64,000 bases of DNA from Oceanospirillaceae bacterium (lineage in GTDB: Bacteria; Pseudomonadota; Gammaproteobacteria; Pseudomonadales; Oceanobacteraceae): positions 36,555 through 100,554 of the forward strand of contig PBQA01000029.1 of the NCBI GenBank assembly GCA_002724925.1. The letters are read 5' to 3'. Numbering within the stretch: the first letter of the stretch is position 1; every line of letters starts with the position of its first letter. Of the stretch, positions 47,301 through 56,385 are shown one piece after another. The notes under the pieces were generated by a model. That model saw only the letters and a list, made by a program, of their open reading frames with translations. It did no database searches and had not been told where the DNA came from. The position numbers and the translations under genes are program-made.

Positions 47301-49580
47301 TCAGATTTTACACGCACCGCCGGCGCAGTCGTCATCTTCTTGTGCAACTTCTTTCTGTGGGTCTTCCATACCGTCACGGGTGTTGTGGTAGTACAGAGTC
47401 TTAACACCGTTACGGTACGCCGTCAGCAGGTCTTTAAGCAGCTGCTGCATAGGTACCTTGTTGCCCGGGAAGCGGGAAGGGTCGTAGTTGGTATTCGCTG
47501 AGATCGCCTGATCGACGAACTTCTGCATGATACCAACCAGCTGCAGATAGCCTTGGTTATCCGGAATCTGCCACAGGAGTTCGTAGTTCTTCTTCAGGTT
47601 TTCGTAATCAGGCACAACCTGTTTGAGGATGCCGTCTTTGCTCTGCTTAACGCTGATGTAGCCACGCGGCGGTTCAATACCGTTGGTTGCGTTACTGATC
47701 TGCGATGACGTCTCTGATGGCATCAGTGCAGTCAGGGTAGAGTTACGCAGGCCGGTGTCAACGATGTCTTTACGCAGAGTTTCCCAGTCGTATTGCAGCG
47801 GCTCTTCACAGAACTTGTCGATGTCTTTCTTGTATGAGTCGATCGGGAGAATGCCCTGAGCGTAGGTAGTATCGCCGAACGCATCACACGCACCTTGCTC
47901 TTTTGCCAGTTGGTTTGACGCGCGCAGCAGCCAATACTGAATCGCTTCAAATGCACGGTGAGTCAGGCCATTGGCTGAACCGTCTGAGTACTTAACTCCG
48001 TTCTTAGCGAGGAAGTAGGCAAAGTTAATAACGCCAACACCCAGAGTACGACGCGCGATGCTGGCGCGTTGGGCTGCAGGCACCGGGTAGTCCTGATAGC
48101 TGAGCAGGCTGTCGAGTGCACGCACGATCAGGTCGGAGAGATCTTCCAGTTCGTTCAGATCGTCAATCTTACCCAGGTTGAACGCCGCGAGAGTACACAA
48201 GGCGATCTCACCACTCTCATCATTGATGTCATTCAGCGGCTTGGTTGGCAGAGCAATCTCAAGACACAGGTTTGACTGACGAACTGGTGCTTTCTTCGGG
48301 TTAAACGGGCTGTGGGTATTACAGTGGTCAACATTCTGAATGTAGATACGACCCGTGCTGGCACGCTCCTGCATCATCATTGAGAAAAGGTCGACCGCTT
48401 TGATGGTCTTTTTGCGGATGCTGTCGTCAGCTTCGTACTTGCTGTAAAGCTGCTCAAACAGTACCTGATCTTCAAAGAAGGCGTCGTACAGTCCTGGCAC
48501 ATCGCTTGGTGAGAACAGGGTGATATTGCCATTCTTGATCATGCGCTCGTACATCAGCTTGTTCAGCTGCACACCGTAATCCAGATGACGTACCCGGTTT
48601 TCTTCAACACCCCGGTTGTTCTTGAGAACCAGCAGGTTTTCTACTTCGTAGTGCCAGATAGGATAGAACAGAGTCGCTGCACCACCGCGCACACCGCCTT
48701 GAGAACAAGACTTCACTGCCGTCTGGAAGTGCTTATAGAACGGGATGCAGCCAGTATGAAATGCTTCACCGCCACGGATTGGACTGCCGAGTGCGCGGAT
48801 GCGACCGCCATTGATGCCAATGCCAGCACGCTGCGACACGTATTTTACGATAGCGCCTGCCGTTGCGTTGATGGAGTCGAGGCTGTCGCCCGCTTCGATC
48901 AGGACACAGGAGCTGAACTGGCGGGTCGGGGTACGCACGCCTGCCATAATCGGTGTTGGCAGTGAAAGCTTGAATGTAGAGACGGCATCATAGAAGCGCT
49001 TGATGTAGTCGAGACGACGTTCTTTGTCGTACGAAGAGAACAGGCAGGCAGCGATCAGAACATAGAGGAACTGAGCACTTTCATAGACTTTGCCTGTTAC
49101 ACGGTTCTGAACAAGGTACTTGCCTTCGAGCTGTTTTACCGCGGCGTAGCTGAAGTTCATATCGCGAGAATGATCAATAAAGGCATCCATCGCTGCGAAT
49201 TCTTCGTCGGTGTAATCCTCAAGCAGGTGCTTATCATAGCGCTCGTCTTCGACCATCGCTTTCACATGGTCCAGCAGCGCTGGTGGTTCGAAGCGGCCGT
49301 ACGATTTCTTGCGCAGGTGGAAGATGTTCAGTCGGGCAGCCAGATACTGGTAATCTGGCGCCTCTTCGGAAATCAGGTCGGCTGCTGCTTTGATCAGAGT
49401 TTCGTGGATTTCTGAGGTCTGAATGCCATCGAAAAACTGGAGGTGAGCGCGAAGCTCAACTTCTGACACAGATACCTTTTCAAGCCCTTCTGCAGCCCAG
49501 GTGACAACTTTGTGGATCTTATCGAGATCAATCGGTTCCTGACTGCCGTCGCGTTTGGTGACTCTGAGGGTAGCGTTCAT
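47301..49580 (-). CDS. nrdA: Class Ia ribonucleotide reductase large subunit NrdA
   Basis: NrdA reduces ribonucleoside diphosphates. The 759-residue product has an N-terminal ATP-cone (residues 1-90), active-site cysteines in FSSCVLIE, NLCLEIALP and ALCTLAAFNLG, and the C-terminal redox pair CAGGACKI. ATG 49580 (MNATLRVTKRDGS) is preferred over a TTG at 49601. A sigma-70 promoter and two NrdR-like boxes lie upstream at 49717-49764. Confidence 0.97.
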   Translation of the reverse strand: MNATLRVTKRDGSQEPIDLDKIHKVVTWAAEGLEKVSVSEVELRAHLQFFDGIQTSEIHETLIKAAADLISEEAPDYQYLAARLNIFHLRKKSYGRFEPPALLDHVKAMVEDERYDKHLLEDYTDEEFAAMDAFIDHSRDMNFSYAAVKQLEGKYLVQNRVTGKVYESAQFLYVLIAACLFSSYDKERRLDYIKRFYDAVSTFKLSLPTPIMAGVRTPTRQFSSCVLIEAGDSLDSINATAGAIVKYVSQRAGIGINGGRIRALGSPIRGGEAFHTGCIPFYKHFQTAVKSCSQGGVRGGAATLFYPIWHYEVENLLVLKNNRGVEENRVRHLDYGVQLNKLMYERMIKNGNITLFSPSDVPGLYDAFFEDQVLFEQLYSKYEADDSIRKKTIKAVDLFSMMMQERASTGRIYIQNVDHCNTHSPFNPKKAPVRQSNLCLEIALPTKPLNDINDESGEIALCTLAAFNLGKIDDLNELEDLSDLIVRALDSLLSYQDYPVPAAQRASIARRTLGVGVINFAYFLAKNGVKYSDGSANGLTHRAFEAIQYWLLRASNQLAKEQGACDAFGDTTYAQGILPIDSYKKDIDKFCEEPLQYDWETLRKDIVDTGLRNSTLTALMPSETSSQISNATNGIEPPRGYISVKQSKDGILKQVVPDYENLKKNYELLWQIPDNQGYLQLVGIMQKFVDQAISANTNYDPSRFPGNKVPMQQLLKDLLTAYRNGVKTLYYHNTRDGMEDPQKEVAQEDDDCAGGACKI

Positions 49581-49716
49581 GTTTTCTGTGCCTGTATTCA
49601 AGGGGAATCTACTCCATCTTTCCCTGACGGCGCCGGTGTCTTAATGCTTGACATTCCGGTTGTTTTAACTGCGGAAGCGCGCTAAGTCTCTGACGTCATG
49701 TAGGTTTTTTACTTCG

Positions 49717-49732
49717 CCACAAGATAATGCGC
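49717..49732 (-). promoter_or_regulatory. NrdR-like box overlapping the nrdA -10
   Basis: CCACAAGATAATGCGC matches 11 of 16 positions of the NrdR consensus ACACWATATMTWGTGT. Its centre is 32 bases from the second box, about three helical turns, the spacing expected for paired NrdR sites. Confidence 0.55.
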
Positions 49733-49749
49733 CCAGTGGGTGAATTCAA
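49721..49749 (-). promoter_or_regulatory. Sigma-70 promoter of nrdAB
   Basis: On the minus strand TTGAAT (49749-49744), 17 bases, TATCTT (49726-49721), about 135 bases before nrdA. One NrdR-like box overlaps the -10 and the other abuts the -35, a layout that fits repression. Confidence 0.55.
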
Positions 49750-49764
49750 CCCCATATCTTGTGT
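49749..49764 (-). promoter_or_regulatory. NrdR-like box at the nrdA -35
   Basis: ACCCCATATCTTGTGT (plus strand) matches 12 of 16 consensus positions. It is the better of the two boxes. Confidence 0.6.
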
Positions 49765-49909
49765 TGTTTCGGCACTATTGGACAGCTCGTATTGTGGATA
49801 AGTTGTGCGTATGTGGTGGACATGAAGGGGGTAACCTACGCCAGCCCAGTCACCATCTGGTGGGCGGTTTTTCTGAGTGTGAAAACGGGGGTTCTGATAT
49901 AAATGTCGA

Positions 49910-49936
49910 CTGTTACTGTGCAACAAAGCGTAACAG
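49910..49936. promoter_or_regulatory. Inverted repeat upstream of rstA
   Basis: CTGTTAC, 13 bases, GTAACAG. The half-site GTTAC is the core of the RstA box. It lies just before a -10 like TATAGT (49951-49956) that lacks a good -35, so it may be an activator or autoregulatory site. Confidence 0.4.
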
Positions 49937-50041
49937 CGTCTAAAGTTATCTATAGTTATGATAGAGGCGTTGCTGTGGCTGGTTCAGCTGAGCACAGGTT
50001 CCCTGAGCGGAACATTCGATTGTTAGGAATGGTAGGTCTTC

Positions 50042-50782
50042 ATGTTAAAGCACGAAAATACACAGAGCCCCGAGGAAAACTGGCGAATCCTTATCGTTGA
50101 AGACGATGAGCGACTCGCAGCCCTGACCAAGGATTACCTTGAAAGCAATGGCCTGATTGTGACAGTAGAGGGCGATGGTAGCCGTGCTATTGACCGCATC
50201 AAGTCTGAACAACCCGACCTGGTTGTGCTTGATCTTATGTTGCCGGGTGAAGATGGCTTAGCGGTGTGTCGCATTGTCCGTCCGCATTACAAAGGACCTA
50301 TCCTTATGCTGACAGCACGAACGGAGGATCTGGATCAGGTTCTGGGGCTTGAGATGGGGGCTGATGACTATGTCGCCAAGCCAGTCCGTCCACGTGTTTT
50401 GTTGGCACGTATCCGCGCTCTGTTGCGTCGTGTTGGCGATGGTGTGGAAGAGGTTGAAGAAGAGGGCAGCTCCTCCTCACGCCTGACCTTCGGCAATCTG
50501 GTCGTCGACAGCTCAATGCGGGAAGCTTGGTTGGAAGGCGAGAGTATTGATCTCACCAGTGCTGAGTTTGATCTGCTCTGGCTGCTGAGCAGCAATGCTG
50601 GGCGGGTTTTGACCCGGGAAGAGATTTTCAATCAGTTGCGTGGCATTGAGTACGATGGTCAGGATCGCTCTATCGACGTGCGTGTATCGCGCATTCGTCC
50701 TAAGGTGGGCGATGATCCTATGAACCCTAAGCGTATTAAGACGGTACGTAGCAAAGGCTATCTGTTCGTCAAAGAGCTCTGA
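50042..50782 (+). CDS. rstA: OmpR-family response regulator RstA
   Basis: The 246-residue product has a receiver with Asp64 (LVVLDLMLPGEDG) and a winged-helix domain (about 145-245). The segments FDLLWLLSSNAGRVLTREEIF, LRGIEYDGQDRSIDV and RIKTVRSKGYLF match E. coli RstA closely. Its kinase gene follows after 22 bases. E. coli RstA binds TACATNTNGTTACA; similar sequence is found at 52439-52452. Confidence 0.9.
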   Translation: MLKHENTQSPEENWRILIVEDDERLAALTKDYLESNGLIVTVEGDGSRAIDRIKSEQPDLVVLDLMLPGEDGLAVCRIVRPHYKGPILMLTARTEDLDQVLGLEMGADDYVAKPVRPRVLLARIRALLRRVGDGVEEVEEEGSSSSRLTFGNLVVDSSMREAWLEGESIDLTSAEFDLLWLLSSNAGRVLTREEIFNQLRGIEYDGQDRSIDVRVSRIRPKVGDDPMNPKRIKTVRSKGYLFVKEL

Positions 50783-50804
50783 TCCGTTACAGGAGTAAAC
50801 GGCT

Positions 50805-52367
50805 ATTTTTATCCGGGTATATTTCGGGCTCCTTGGTGCTCTGCTGGCGGTTGCAGTCTTGTGCTCAGCTGCCCTGCAGCTCGTTAACCTTGTGCGTTCT
50901 GCACAGTTCTACGAAGAAGTTTCCCGCGGCAGTCTGTATTTGATTGGTGAGCGCCTTGCGACCGACAAGGGGGCTTTACAACGTCTCGAAGCCGCATTCG
51001 ATGCATCTATTGCTATTCGCCCGCAAGATGAAGGGCCTGATGACGAATACGAACGTTCACGTTTGCTTCGTGGGCAGGTGATTGTGACTGTATCACCTGA
51101 TGGCAAGACTGCTTCGATGCGTAGCATGATGCCCGACGGGCAATGGCTTTACGTTGACTTTAACAAGCTGTCAGAGCTCCAGGCACGCGCTACCGCTCGT
51201 TTACTGGTTGAATTATGGCAACGCAGCGGCGAGCCAATAGAGAGCTTTCTGGCGGATCTTCAGAGCCGCTTTGGCTATCCGCTTTCTGTCGAGGACATTG
51301 TTGATCTCGAGATATCGGCCACCGATCTGTCGCGCATGCAATACGGTGATGTATTGGTGCAGCTGGCTGTTGATGGTGCCGGTGCGGACGCGTATATAAA
51401 AATTCCCGGCGCAGAGCAGGTGGTTCGCCTGGGCCCAGTCGAGAAATTTAATCCGTATTCACTGCGTGCTGTCTTCGTTATCGGCACTATAGGTGTGTTA
51501 CTGATTGGTCTCGGCGTCTACTGGGTAGTTAATACCTTTGAGACACGTTTGCGAAAGCTGGAGCAGGCGACCAGCCGTTTATCGCAAGGCCACCTGAATG
51601 CGCGCGTTAGCACCTCTGGTGAAGATGCCGTTGGTCGTCTTGGGCATTCATTCAATAAAATGGCTGAGCACATTCAACGTCTGATTTCTATTCAGCGTGA
51701 AATGGTAAGAGCGGTGTCTCACGAGTTACGCACGCCGGTTGCCCGCATCCGTTTTGGTGCACAGATTATTGAAGATTCAGTGTTAGATGATCCGTTTGTT
51801 TTCAAGCAACTGGCAGGCATGGATGCCGATATTCAGGAGCTTGATGAGCTGATTGATGAAATTCTGACGTATGCCCGACTCGAAGAGGGTGGGCCAATTC
51901 TCGATTTTCAAAAGATCAACGTTGCTGAGGTTGCTGAGCAGGTTGTTGGTGAAGCTCGGCCACCAGAGCATGTTGCGGTCTCTTTTGAGGGCAGCGGCCC
52001 AGAAGGTTTCCCGTTCTCTGAAGTCGAACCCAGATACGTACACAGGGCTATTCAGAACCTGGTGGGTAATGCTGGCCGTTACGCTAAAGGACGGGTTAAA
52101 GTGCGTTGCAGTGTGGCAGACGACATTTGCCGGGTAGATGTCGAGGACGATGGACCAGGGATTCCGGAAGAAGACTGGGATCGCGTATTCAGCGCATTTG
52201 CTCGCCTGGATGATAGCCGCACCCGGGCATCCGGGGGGTATGGTCTTGGCTTGTCGATTGTGCGCCGGATTATGTACTGGCACGGTGGACAGGCGATGGT
52301 GGGGCGCAGTGACGAGTTAGGTGGTGCGCGCTTCAGTTTGATTTGGCCTCGTGTTCACACAGACTGA
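50805..52367 (+). CDS. rstB: Sensor histidine kinase RstB, apparent ATT start
   Basis: RstB is a membrane kinase paired with RstA. The frame is open from TAA at 50796. ATG, GTG and TTG are missing until TTG 50859, which would cut the first transmembrane helix in half. ATT 50805 follows AGGAG (50791-50795) by nine bases and gives MFIRVYFGLLGALLAVAVL, aligning with E. coli RstB (LFIQFYLLL). I therefore place the start there; ATC 50811 is an alternative. The 520-residue product has TM1 (5-27), a periplasmic domain, TM2 (about 225-247), HAMP, His-box AVSHELRTPV and ATPase motifs VEDDGPGI and GGYGLGLSIV, ending ELGGARFSLIWP. Confidence 0.85.
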   Translation: MFIRVYFGLLGALLAVAVLCSAALQLVNLVRSAQFYEEVSRGSLYLIGERLATDKGALQRLEAAFDASIAIRPQDEGPDDEYERSRLLRGQVIVTVSPDGKTASMRSMMPDGQWLYVDFNKLSELQARATARLLVELWQRSGEPIESFLADLQSRFGYPLSVEDIVDLEISATDLSRMQYGDVLVQLAVDGAGADAYIKIPGAEQVVRLGPVEKFNPYSLRAVFVIGTIGVLLIGLGVYWVVNTFETRLRKLEQATSRLSQGHLNARVSTSGEDAVGRLGHSFNKMAEHIQRLISIQREMVRAVSHELRTPVARIRFGAQIIEDSVLDDPFVFKQLAGMDADIQELDELIDEILTYARLEEGGPILDFQKINVAEVAEQVVGEARPPEHVAVSFEGSGPEGFPFSEVEPRYVHRAIQNLVGNAGRYAKGRVKVRCSVADDICRVDVEDDGPGIPEEDWDRVFSAFARLDDSRTRASGGYGLGLSIVRRIMYWHGGQAMVGRSDELGGARFSLIWPRVHTD

Positions 52368-52435
52368 CAATGTGTCTGGTACCGACTTGCAATGCGGGAC
52401 AAATAAAGCTGGTAATCGGTACGTTTTCAGACACC

Positions 52436-52452
52436 TGTAACATAACGTTACA
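52436..52452 (+). promoter_or_regulatory. RstA-like box
   Basis: TGTAAC, 5 bases, GTTACA is an inverted repeat; the last 14 bases match 10 of 12 specified positions of the E. coli RstA box TACATNTNGTTACA. It overlaps the -35 of the promoter at 52448. Confidence 0.5.
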
Positions 52453-52475
52453 AATAGTCACCTTCCAGCTATAGA
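52448..52475 (+). promoter_or_regulatory. Promoter after rstB
   Basis: TTACAA, 16 bases, TATAGA. The expected start near 52482 would give a short RNA ending at the terminator at 52561-52588. Confidence 0.5.
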
Positions 52476-52481
52476 TTACTT

Positions 52482-52588
52482 ACTTCATACAGGTCAGTAT
52501 AAACGTACGTATCCTTTGGAGACGTGGTGAGAATGTTGCGACACACTGTGTCGCTTTGATGGGCCTCCTTTGTTGAGGCCCTTTTTTT
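52482..52588 (+). ncRNA. Candidate small RNA between rstB and metR
   Basis: The interval between the promoter at 52448-52475 and a strong intrinsic terminator is about 107 bases. It contains no convincing coding frame. It includes the perfect inverted repeat GCGACACA-C-TGTGTCGC (52538-52554) directly before the terminator stem. Two hairpins and a U-tail are typical of Hfq-type sRNAs. The RNA is inferred; alternatively it is only the rstB 3' end. Confidence 0.45.
52561..52588 (+). terminator. Strong intrinsic terminator
   Basis: GGGCCTC, loop CTTTGTT, GAGGCCC, then seven T. It terminates rstB readthrough or the candidate small RNA before the convergent metR gene. Confidence 0.9.
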
Positions 52589-52617
52589 GTCTGGCCTATC
52601 TGGCCGATATTGTTACA

Positions 52618-53538
52618 TCAGCCTTCCGCCTTAGCGATTCCTTTTAAAGTCGCAAATGAGCTCTCTGCGGCTGTATTAACGAAATCTTTCAGATATTGTG
52701 TTCCTGACTGTTCCTTCCTGATGGCTGCGTAAAGCACCGGCCACACTCCGTTTTTCCCTAACGGTCGTACAGCTATCAACCCTGCATCGAGGTACGCCTG
52801 AAGCGCCCAATTCGGGAGGCAGGCGACGCCACGACCACTGGCTACCAATTGAATCATCATCAGCGTTAGTTCTGTTTCGCGGGTTGCTGAGGGCTCGATA
52901 CCATGCGGCTGCAGGAAGCGCTCGAAAATATCCAGGCGTCGACGATCAACCGGGTAGTGAATCAGGGTTTCCTCACTCAGGTGCTCCGGGTCTATCCAGT
53001 CGTGTCGGGTTAGGGGGTGTTGATTAGCGAGTGCCAGCACGGACTGATACCTGAAAAGTGGTATGTGCGTCACTATCGGATCGTCCGCTGGGTCCGAGGT
53101 GATGACAAGGTCGATATCACCCCGCCGCAGAGCTTCAAGTGGTTGAAAATGAAAGCTCGTGGTGAGGTCAATTTCGACGTCAGGCCAGTGATCCCGGAAG
53201 TGGTTGATTGCTGGCATCAGCCACTCAAAGCAACTATGACACTCGATTGCCATGTGCAGCCGGCCATCGTGACCGGCTTCGATCTTCTTTAAGGTCTGCT
53301 CTGTGCGCTGAATCATAGGTAGAACGTTGTCAGCAAGTTGGAGTACTTCTAGGCCTGCGCGGGTGAAGCGGATAGGACGGGATTTTCGCTCGAAGAGACG
53401 TGTATTCAGACGTGACTCAAGATCTTTCAGTTGATGCGATAACGCTGATTGCGTCAGGTGAAGGCGACGTGCTGCATCGACGAGGCTACCGCTGTCTCTC
53501 AATGCGATAAGCGTTTTCAGGTGGCGTATATCAAGCAT
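52618..53538 (-). CDS. metR: LysR-type methionine regulator MetR
   Basis: MetR controls methionine synthesis genes with homocysteine as co-effector. The 306-residue product has the N-terminal winged helix (GSLVDAARRLHLTQSALSHQLKDLESRL) and matches E. coli MetR in IECHSCFEWLMPAINHF, DLVITSD and LIHYPVDRRRLDIFERFLQPHGI. The intergenic region to glpK holds two MetR-like boxes. No metE is in the window. Confidence 0.92.
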   Translation of the reverse strand: MLDIRHLKTLIALRDSGSLVDAARRLHLTQSALSHQLKDLESRLNTRLFERKSRPIRFTRAGLEVLQLADNVLPMIQRTEQTLKKIEAGHDGRLHMAIECHSCFEWLMPAINHFRDHWPDVEIDLTTSFHFQPLEALRRGDIDLVITSDPADDPIVTHIPLFRYQSVLALANQHPLTRHDWIDPEHLSEETLIHYPVDRRRLDIFERFLQPHGIEPSATRETELTLMMIQLVASGRGVACLPNWALQAYLDAGLIAVRPLGKNGVWPVLYAAIRKEQSGTQYLKDFVNTAAESSFATLKGIAKAEG

Positions 53539-53549
53539 AGCGATCTTCT

Positions 53550-53562
53550 TGAAAATATTTCA
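53550..53562. promoter_or_regulatory. MetR box
   Basis: TGAAAATATTTCA fits TGAA-N5-TTCA exactly, 12 bases upstream of the metR start codon. This suggests autoregulation. Confidence 0.7.
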
Positions 53563-53582
53563 TGACATCTTAGCGCTATCCG

Positions 53583-53594
53583 TGAATTTATTCA
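53583..53594. promoter_or_regulatory. Second MetR-like half-site pair
   Basis: TGAATTTATTCA, the same half-sites with a four-base spacer. It lies 33 bases from the first box and 86 bases before glpK. Confidence 0.4.
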
Positions 53595-53679
53595 TATATG
53601 TTGCATTTTTTTCGACATGTCTGGAAGCCACCCGGCGCAGCAGTTAGTCTGGAGTTTTAGTTAGATTGGATCTCAGTGT

Positions 53680-55158
53680 ATGTCGAAGTATCTGCTTAGC
53701 TTTGATCAGGGAACAACCAGTAGCCGCGCCATTCTATTCGGTCTTTCGGGCGAGGTGATTGCGCAGTCGCAAGAAGAGTTTGAGCAGCATTTTCCTCATC
53801 CCGGCTGGGTCGAGCATGCCCCGGCCGACTTGTGGCAAACGTCGCTGAAGTGCGCACGCAATGTTCTTAAAAAGGTGGGGGCTAAAGCGTCGGACATCGT
53901 CTCTATTGGGATTACTAATCAACGCGAGACGACGTTGATCTGGGACAGGCAAACAGGCGAGCCTGTACACCCTGCTATTGTCTGGCAAGACAGACGGACC
54001 GCAGATCTTTGTCGTCAGTGGGAAGAACAGAAAAACGAAATATCGGCACGTACCGGACTTCTTCTGGATCCTTATTTTTCGGCAACCAAAATCCGTTGGA
54101 TTCTTGATAATGTAGAAGGCGTGAGAGCACGTGCTGAAGCAGGTGAACTTGCGTTCGGAACGGTCGACACCTGGTTGATCTGGCAGCTGACGGGAGGACG
54201 TTCGCACCTGACAGATTCAACCAATGCCTGTCGTACGATGCTATACAACATCCATGAAGAGTGTTGGGACGCAGACCTTCTTTCTTTGTTTGATATCCCG
54301 GCGTCTTTGCTCCCTGAGGTTCAGGACAGTGCCTCTGATTTTGGTAAAACGTTAAGCGGATGGCTCGGCGGAGCGGTTCAGATAGGGGGCGTTGCGGGAG
54401 ATCAGCAAGCCGCACTGATCGGTCAGGGATGCTTCTCTGAAGGTATGATCAAAAGTACTTACGGAACCGGCTGTTTTATGGTGCTGAATACAGGGCGCGA
54501 GCCGGTAACTTCGAAGCACCGCCTCCTCACGACGATTGCCTACCGTATCAATGGCGAGACAACATACGCTCTTGAGGGCTCCATCTTTATGGCCGGTGCC
54601 ACTATTCAGTGGATTCGTGATGGTTTGCAGCTGATTAAGGATGCGAAAGAGAGCCAGTCACTGGCGGAAAAAACCGGTTATGAGAATCCTGTCTATATGG
54701 TTCCGGCGTTCGCAGGGTTAGGTGCTCCCTATTGGGACCCGGATGCGCGGGGCGCTATTTTTGGTCTTAGTCGCGATAGCGGAATTAAGGAGTTGGTCAC
54801 GGCGGGGCTGCAGGCGGTCTGCTACCAGACGCGTGATCTGCTTTCAGCCATGGAGGGCGACGGCACGAAAGCTGCTGAACTGCGGGTAGATGGCGGTATG
54901 GTGAAGAACGATTGGTTGGTTCAGTTCTTATGTGATGTGCTCGGGGTGCGTGTTACCCGACCTCAGATTACAGAGACAACCGCACTGGGTGTCGCCTATC
55001 TTGCCGGGATTCAATCCGGGGTGTATTCGGGCCTGGAAGAGGTCGCTGGCCTGTGGCAGACCGAGAGAGTTTTTGTACCTAAAATCTCGAAAGCAAAAAG
55101 GGACAAACTGTACGATGGTTGGAAAGATGCGGTAGGGCGCTTGTGTCGCCCGACCTGA
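53680..55158 (+). CDS. glpK: Glycerol kinase GlpK
   Basis: GlpK phosphorylates glycerol to glycerol 3-phosphate. The 492-residue product has the FGGY features [12 protein letters not shown] at the N-terminus, [26 protein letters not shown] and [15 protein letters not shown]. No glpF, glpD or glpR lies beside it, which is unusual. It is divergent from metR across a 141-base region that also contains the MetR boxes. Confidence 0.95.
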   Translation: MSKYLLSFDQGTTSSRAILFGLSGEVIAQSQEEFEQHFPHPGWVEHAPADLWQTSLKCARNVLKKVGAKASDIVSIGITNQRETTLIWDRQTGEPVHPAIVWQDRRTADLCRQWEEQKNEISARTGLLLDPYFSATKIRWILDNVEGVRARAEAGELAFGTVDTWLIWQLTGGRSHLTDSTNACRTMLYNIHEECWDADLLSLFDIPASLLPEVQDSASDFGKTLSGWLGGAVQIGGVAGDQQAALIGQGCFSEGMIKSTYGTGCFMVLNTGREPVTSKHRLLTTIAYRINGETTYALEGSIFMAGATIQWIRDGLQLIKDAKESQSLAEKTGYENPVYMVPAFAGLGAPYWDPDARGAIFGLSRDSGIKELVTAGLQAVCYQTRDLLSAMEGDGTKAAELRVDGGMVKNDWLVQFLCDVLGVRVTRPQITETTALGVAYLAGIQSGVYSGLEEVAGLWQTERVFVPKISKAKRDKLYDGWKDAVGRLCRPT

Positions 55159-55278
55159 ACTGGCTATAACGGACAGCAGGATGGAATCGGGCCGGAATTG
55201 TTGTCCTTATGTAAAAGGGTCTGGCGGGGTGCGCCGTCACCCATTATTCTGGAAGGTAAGATACTTTAGGAAGCCTTT

Positions 55279-56367
55279 ATGGGGCAGCTAAGAAAGGACA
55301 TTTTACGCCGGCACAGCCTGGCTGCCGCGGGTGTGCTTCTATTCAGCATTTTATATTACGCTGGTTTTGGTATTGAGTACGGGACGTCGCCGAATGCGTG
55401 GTTTGGTGCCATGGTGCTTTTCTACCTGGCCGTTCATGGCGTTACTGTCTGGTATATCTATTCTGGCAGGGCGATGGAGACTGCCGATCCCAGTATGACA
55501 ATGCCAGTGATGGCACTCGTTATCCTGTATATGTCTGGGCTTATGATTCTGGCACCTGAACTTCGCGGCGTAATGATTCTGGGTTATCTGAATATCATGC
55601 CATTTGGTGTATTCCGCCTATCAGGGCGGGGCTTCATTGGTATATCCCTCTTTACCGTTTTTTGTTATTCACTGGTCATCTTCTCTACGCATTACAGTGC
55701 CAGCGAACTCCTTGTACCAGAATTCGAAGTCGTTATTGGTGTGGCTCTGATGACGAGCCTGCTGGTGTATGCCTTTATTGGCCGAGAGTTTTTCATTTTG
55801 CGTAAAGCCTATGGCGAGAAGAACTCTGAATTACGTCGTGCGCTCGCCCGCATTGAGGAGTTGGCGGTTACTGATGAGTTAACCGGGTTGAACAATCGAC
55901 GGTATCTCCTTAAAACTCTCGAGAAACAGAGGGCGTTGTCGATTCGACAGGAAATCCCGTTTGTGGTGGCCTTCATAGACATTGACTACTTTAAACGTGT
56001 AAATGATGAATACGGTCATAGGATTGGTGACCAGGTGCTTGCAGAGCTTGCACACCTGCTCAGAGTATCTGTCCGGGAAATTGACTTGGCAGCTCGTTAC
56101 GGTGGCGAAGAGTTTGTTTTGCTGCTGTCAGGCCTGAATCTTGAGGCCGCATCGGGTGTTCTGGAGCGGATACGCGTTTCTGTCGAAAATCACAGGTTCT
56201 CTGAGGTGGAACTCGAACAACGAGTGTCCATTGGAGGAGCTGAGTATCATCCCGACGAGGCTTCTGAGGATGTTCTTAACCGGGCAGACCGGATGCTGTA
56301 TGAAGCGAAGCGTCTGGGGAGAAATCGGGTGTATCTGGAGGGCGCTCAGCAGTTGTCTCTGCATTGA
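55279..56367 (+). CDS. Membrane diguanylate cyclase (GGDEF)
   Basis: The 362-residue product has about six N-terminal membrane helices (15-180), a short coiled coil and a GGDEF domain (about 195-355). The active site reads GGEEF and the inhibitory I-site RxxD (REID) lies five residues before it, so it should make c-di-GMP and be feedback-inhibited. The signature DELTGLNNRRYL precedes. With c-di-GMP contacts conserved in FleQ, it may feed into motility control, but no direct link is shown. It is convergent with argF. Confidence 0.92.
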   Translation: MGQLRKDILRRHSLAAAGVLLFSILYYAGFGIEYGTSPNAWFGAMVLFYLAVHGVTVWYIYSGRAMETADPSMTMPVMALVILYMSGLMILAPELRGVMILGYLNIMPFGVFRLSGRGFIGISLFTVFCYSLVIFSTHYSASELLVPEFEVVIGVALMTSLLVYAFIGREFFILRKAYGEKNSELRRALARIEELAVTDELTGLNNRRYLLKTLEKQRALSIRQEIPFVVAFIDIDYFKRVNDEYGHRIGDQVLAELAHLLRVSVREIDLAARYGGEEFVLLLSGLNLEAASGVLERIRVSVENHRFSEVELEQRVSIGGAEYHPDEASEDVLNRADRMLYEAKRLGRNRVYLEGAQQLSLH

Positions 56368-56385
56368 GCGCCACAGAGAACAGTA

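Larger units (their letters stand above)
49581..50041. other. Divergent nrdA-rstA intergenic region
   Basis: This 461-base gap carries the nrdA promoter with its two NrdR-like boxes (49717-49764) and the inverted repeat and -10 element of rstA (49910-49956). Short frames inside it lack ribosome sites and family features. I see nothing convincing in 49600-49700 or 49770-49905. Confidence 0.6.

Noticed and set aside
49740..49943. Short plus-strand frame between nrdA and rstA
   Set aside because: No ribosome site or family features, and it overlaps the nrd promoter and the rstA palindrome.
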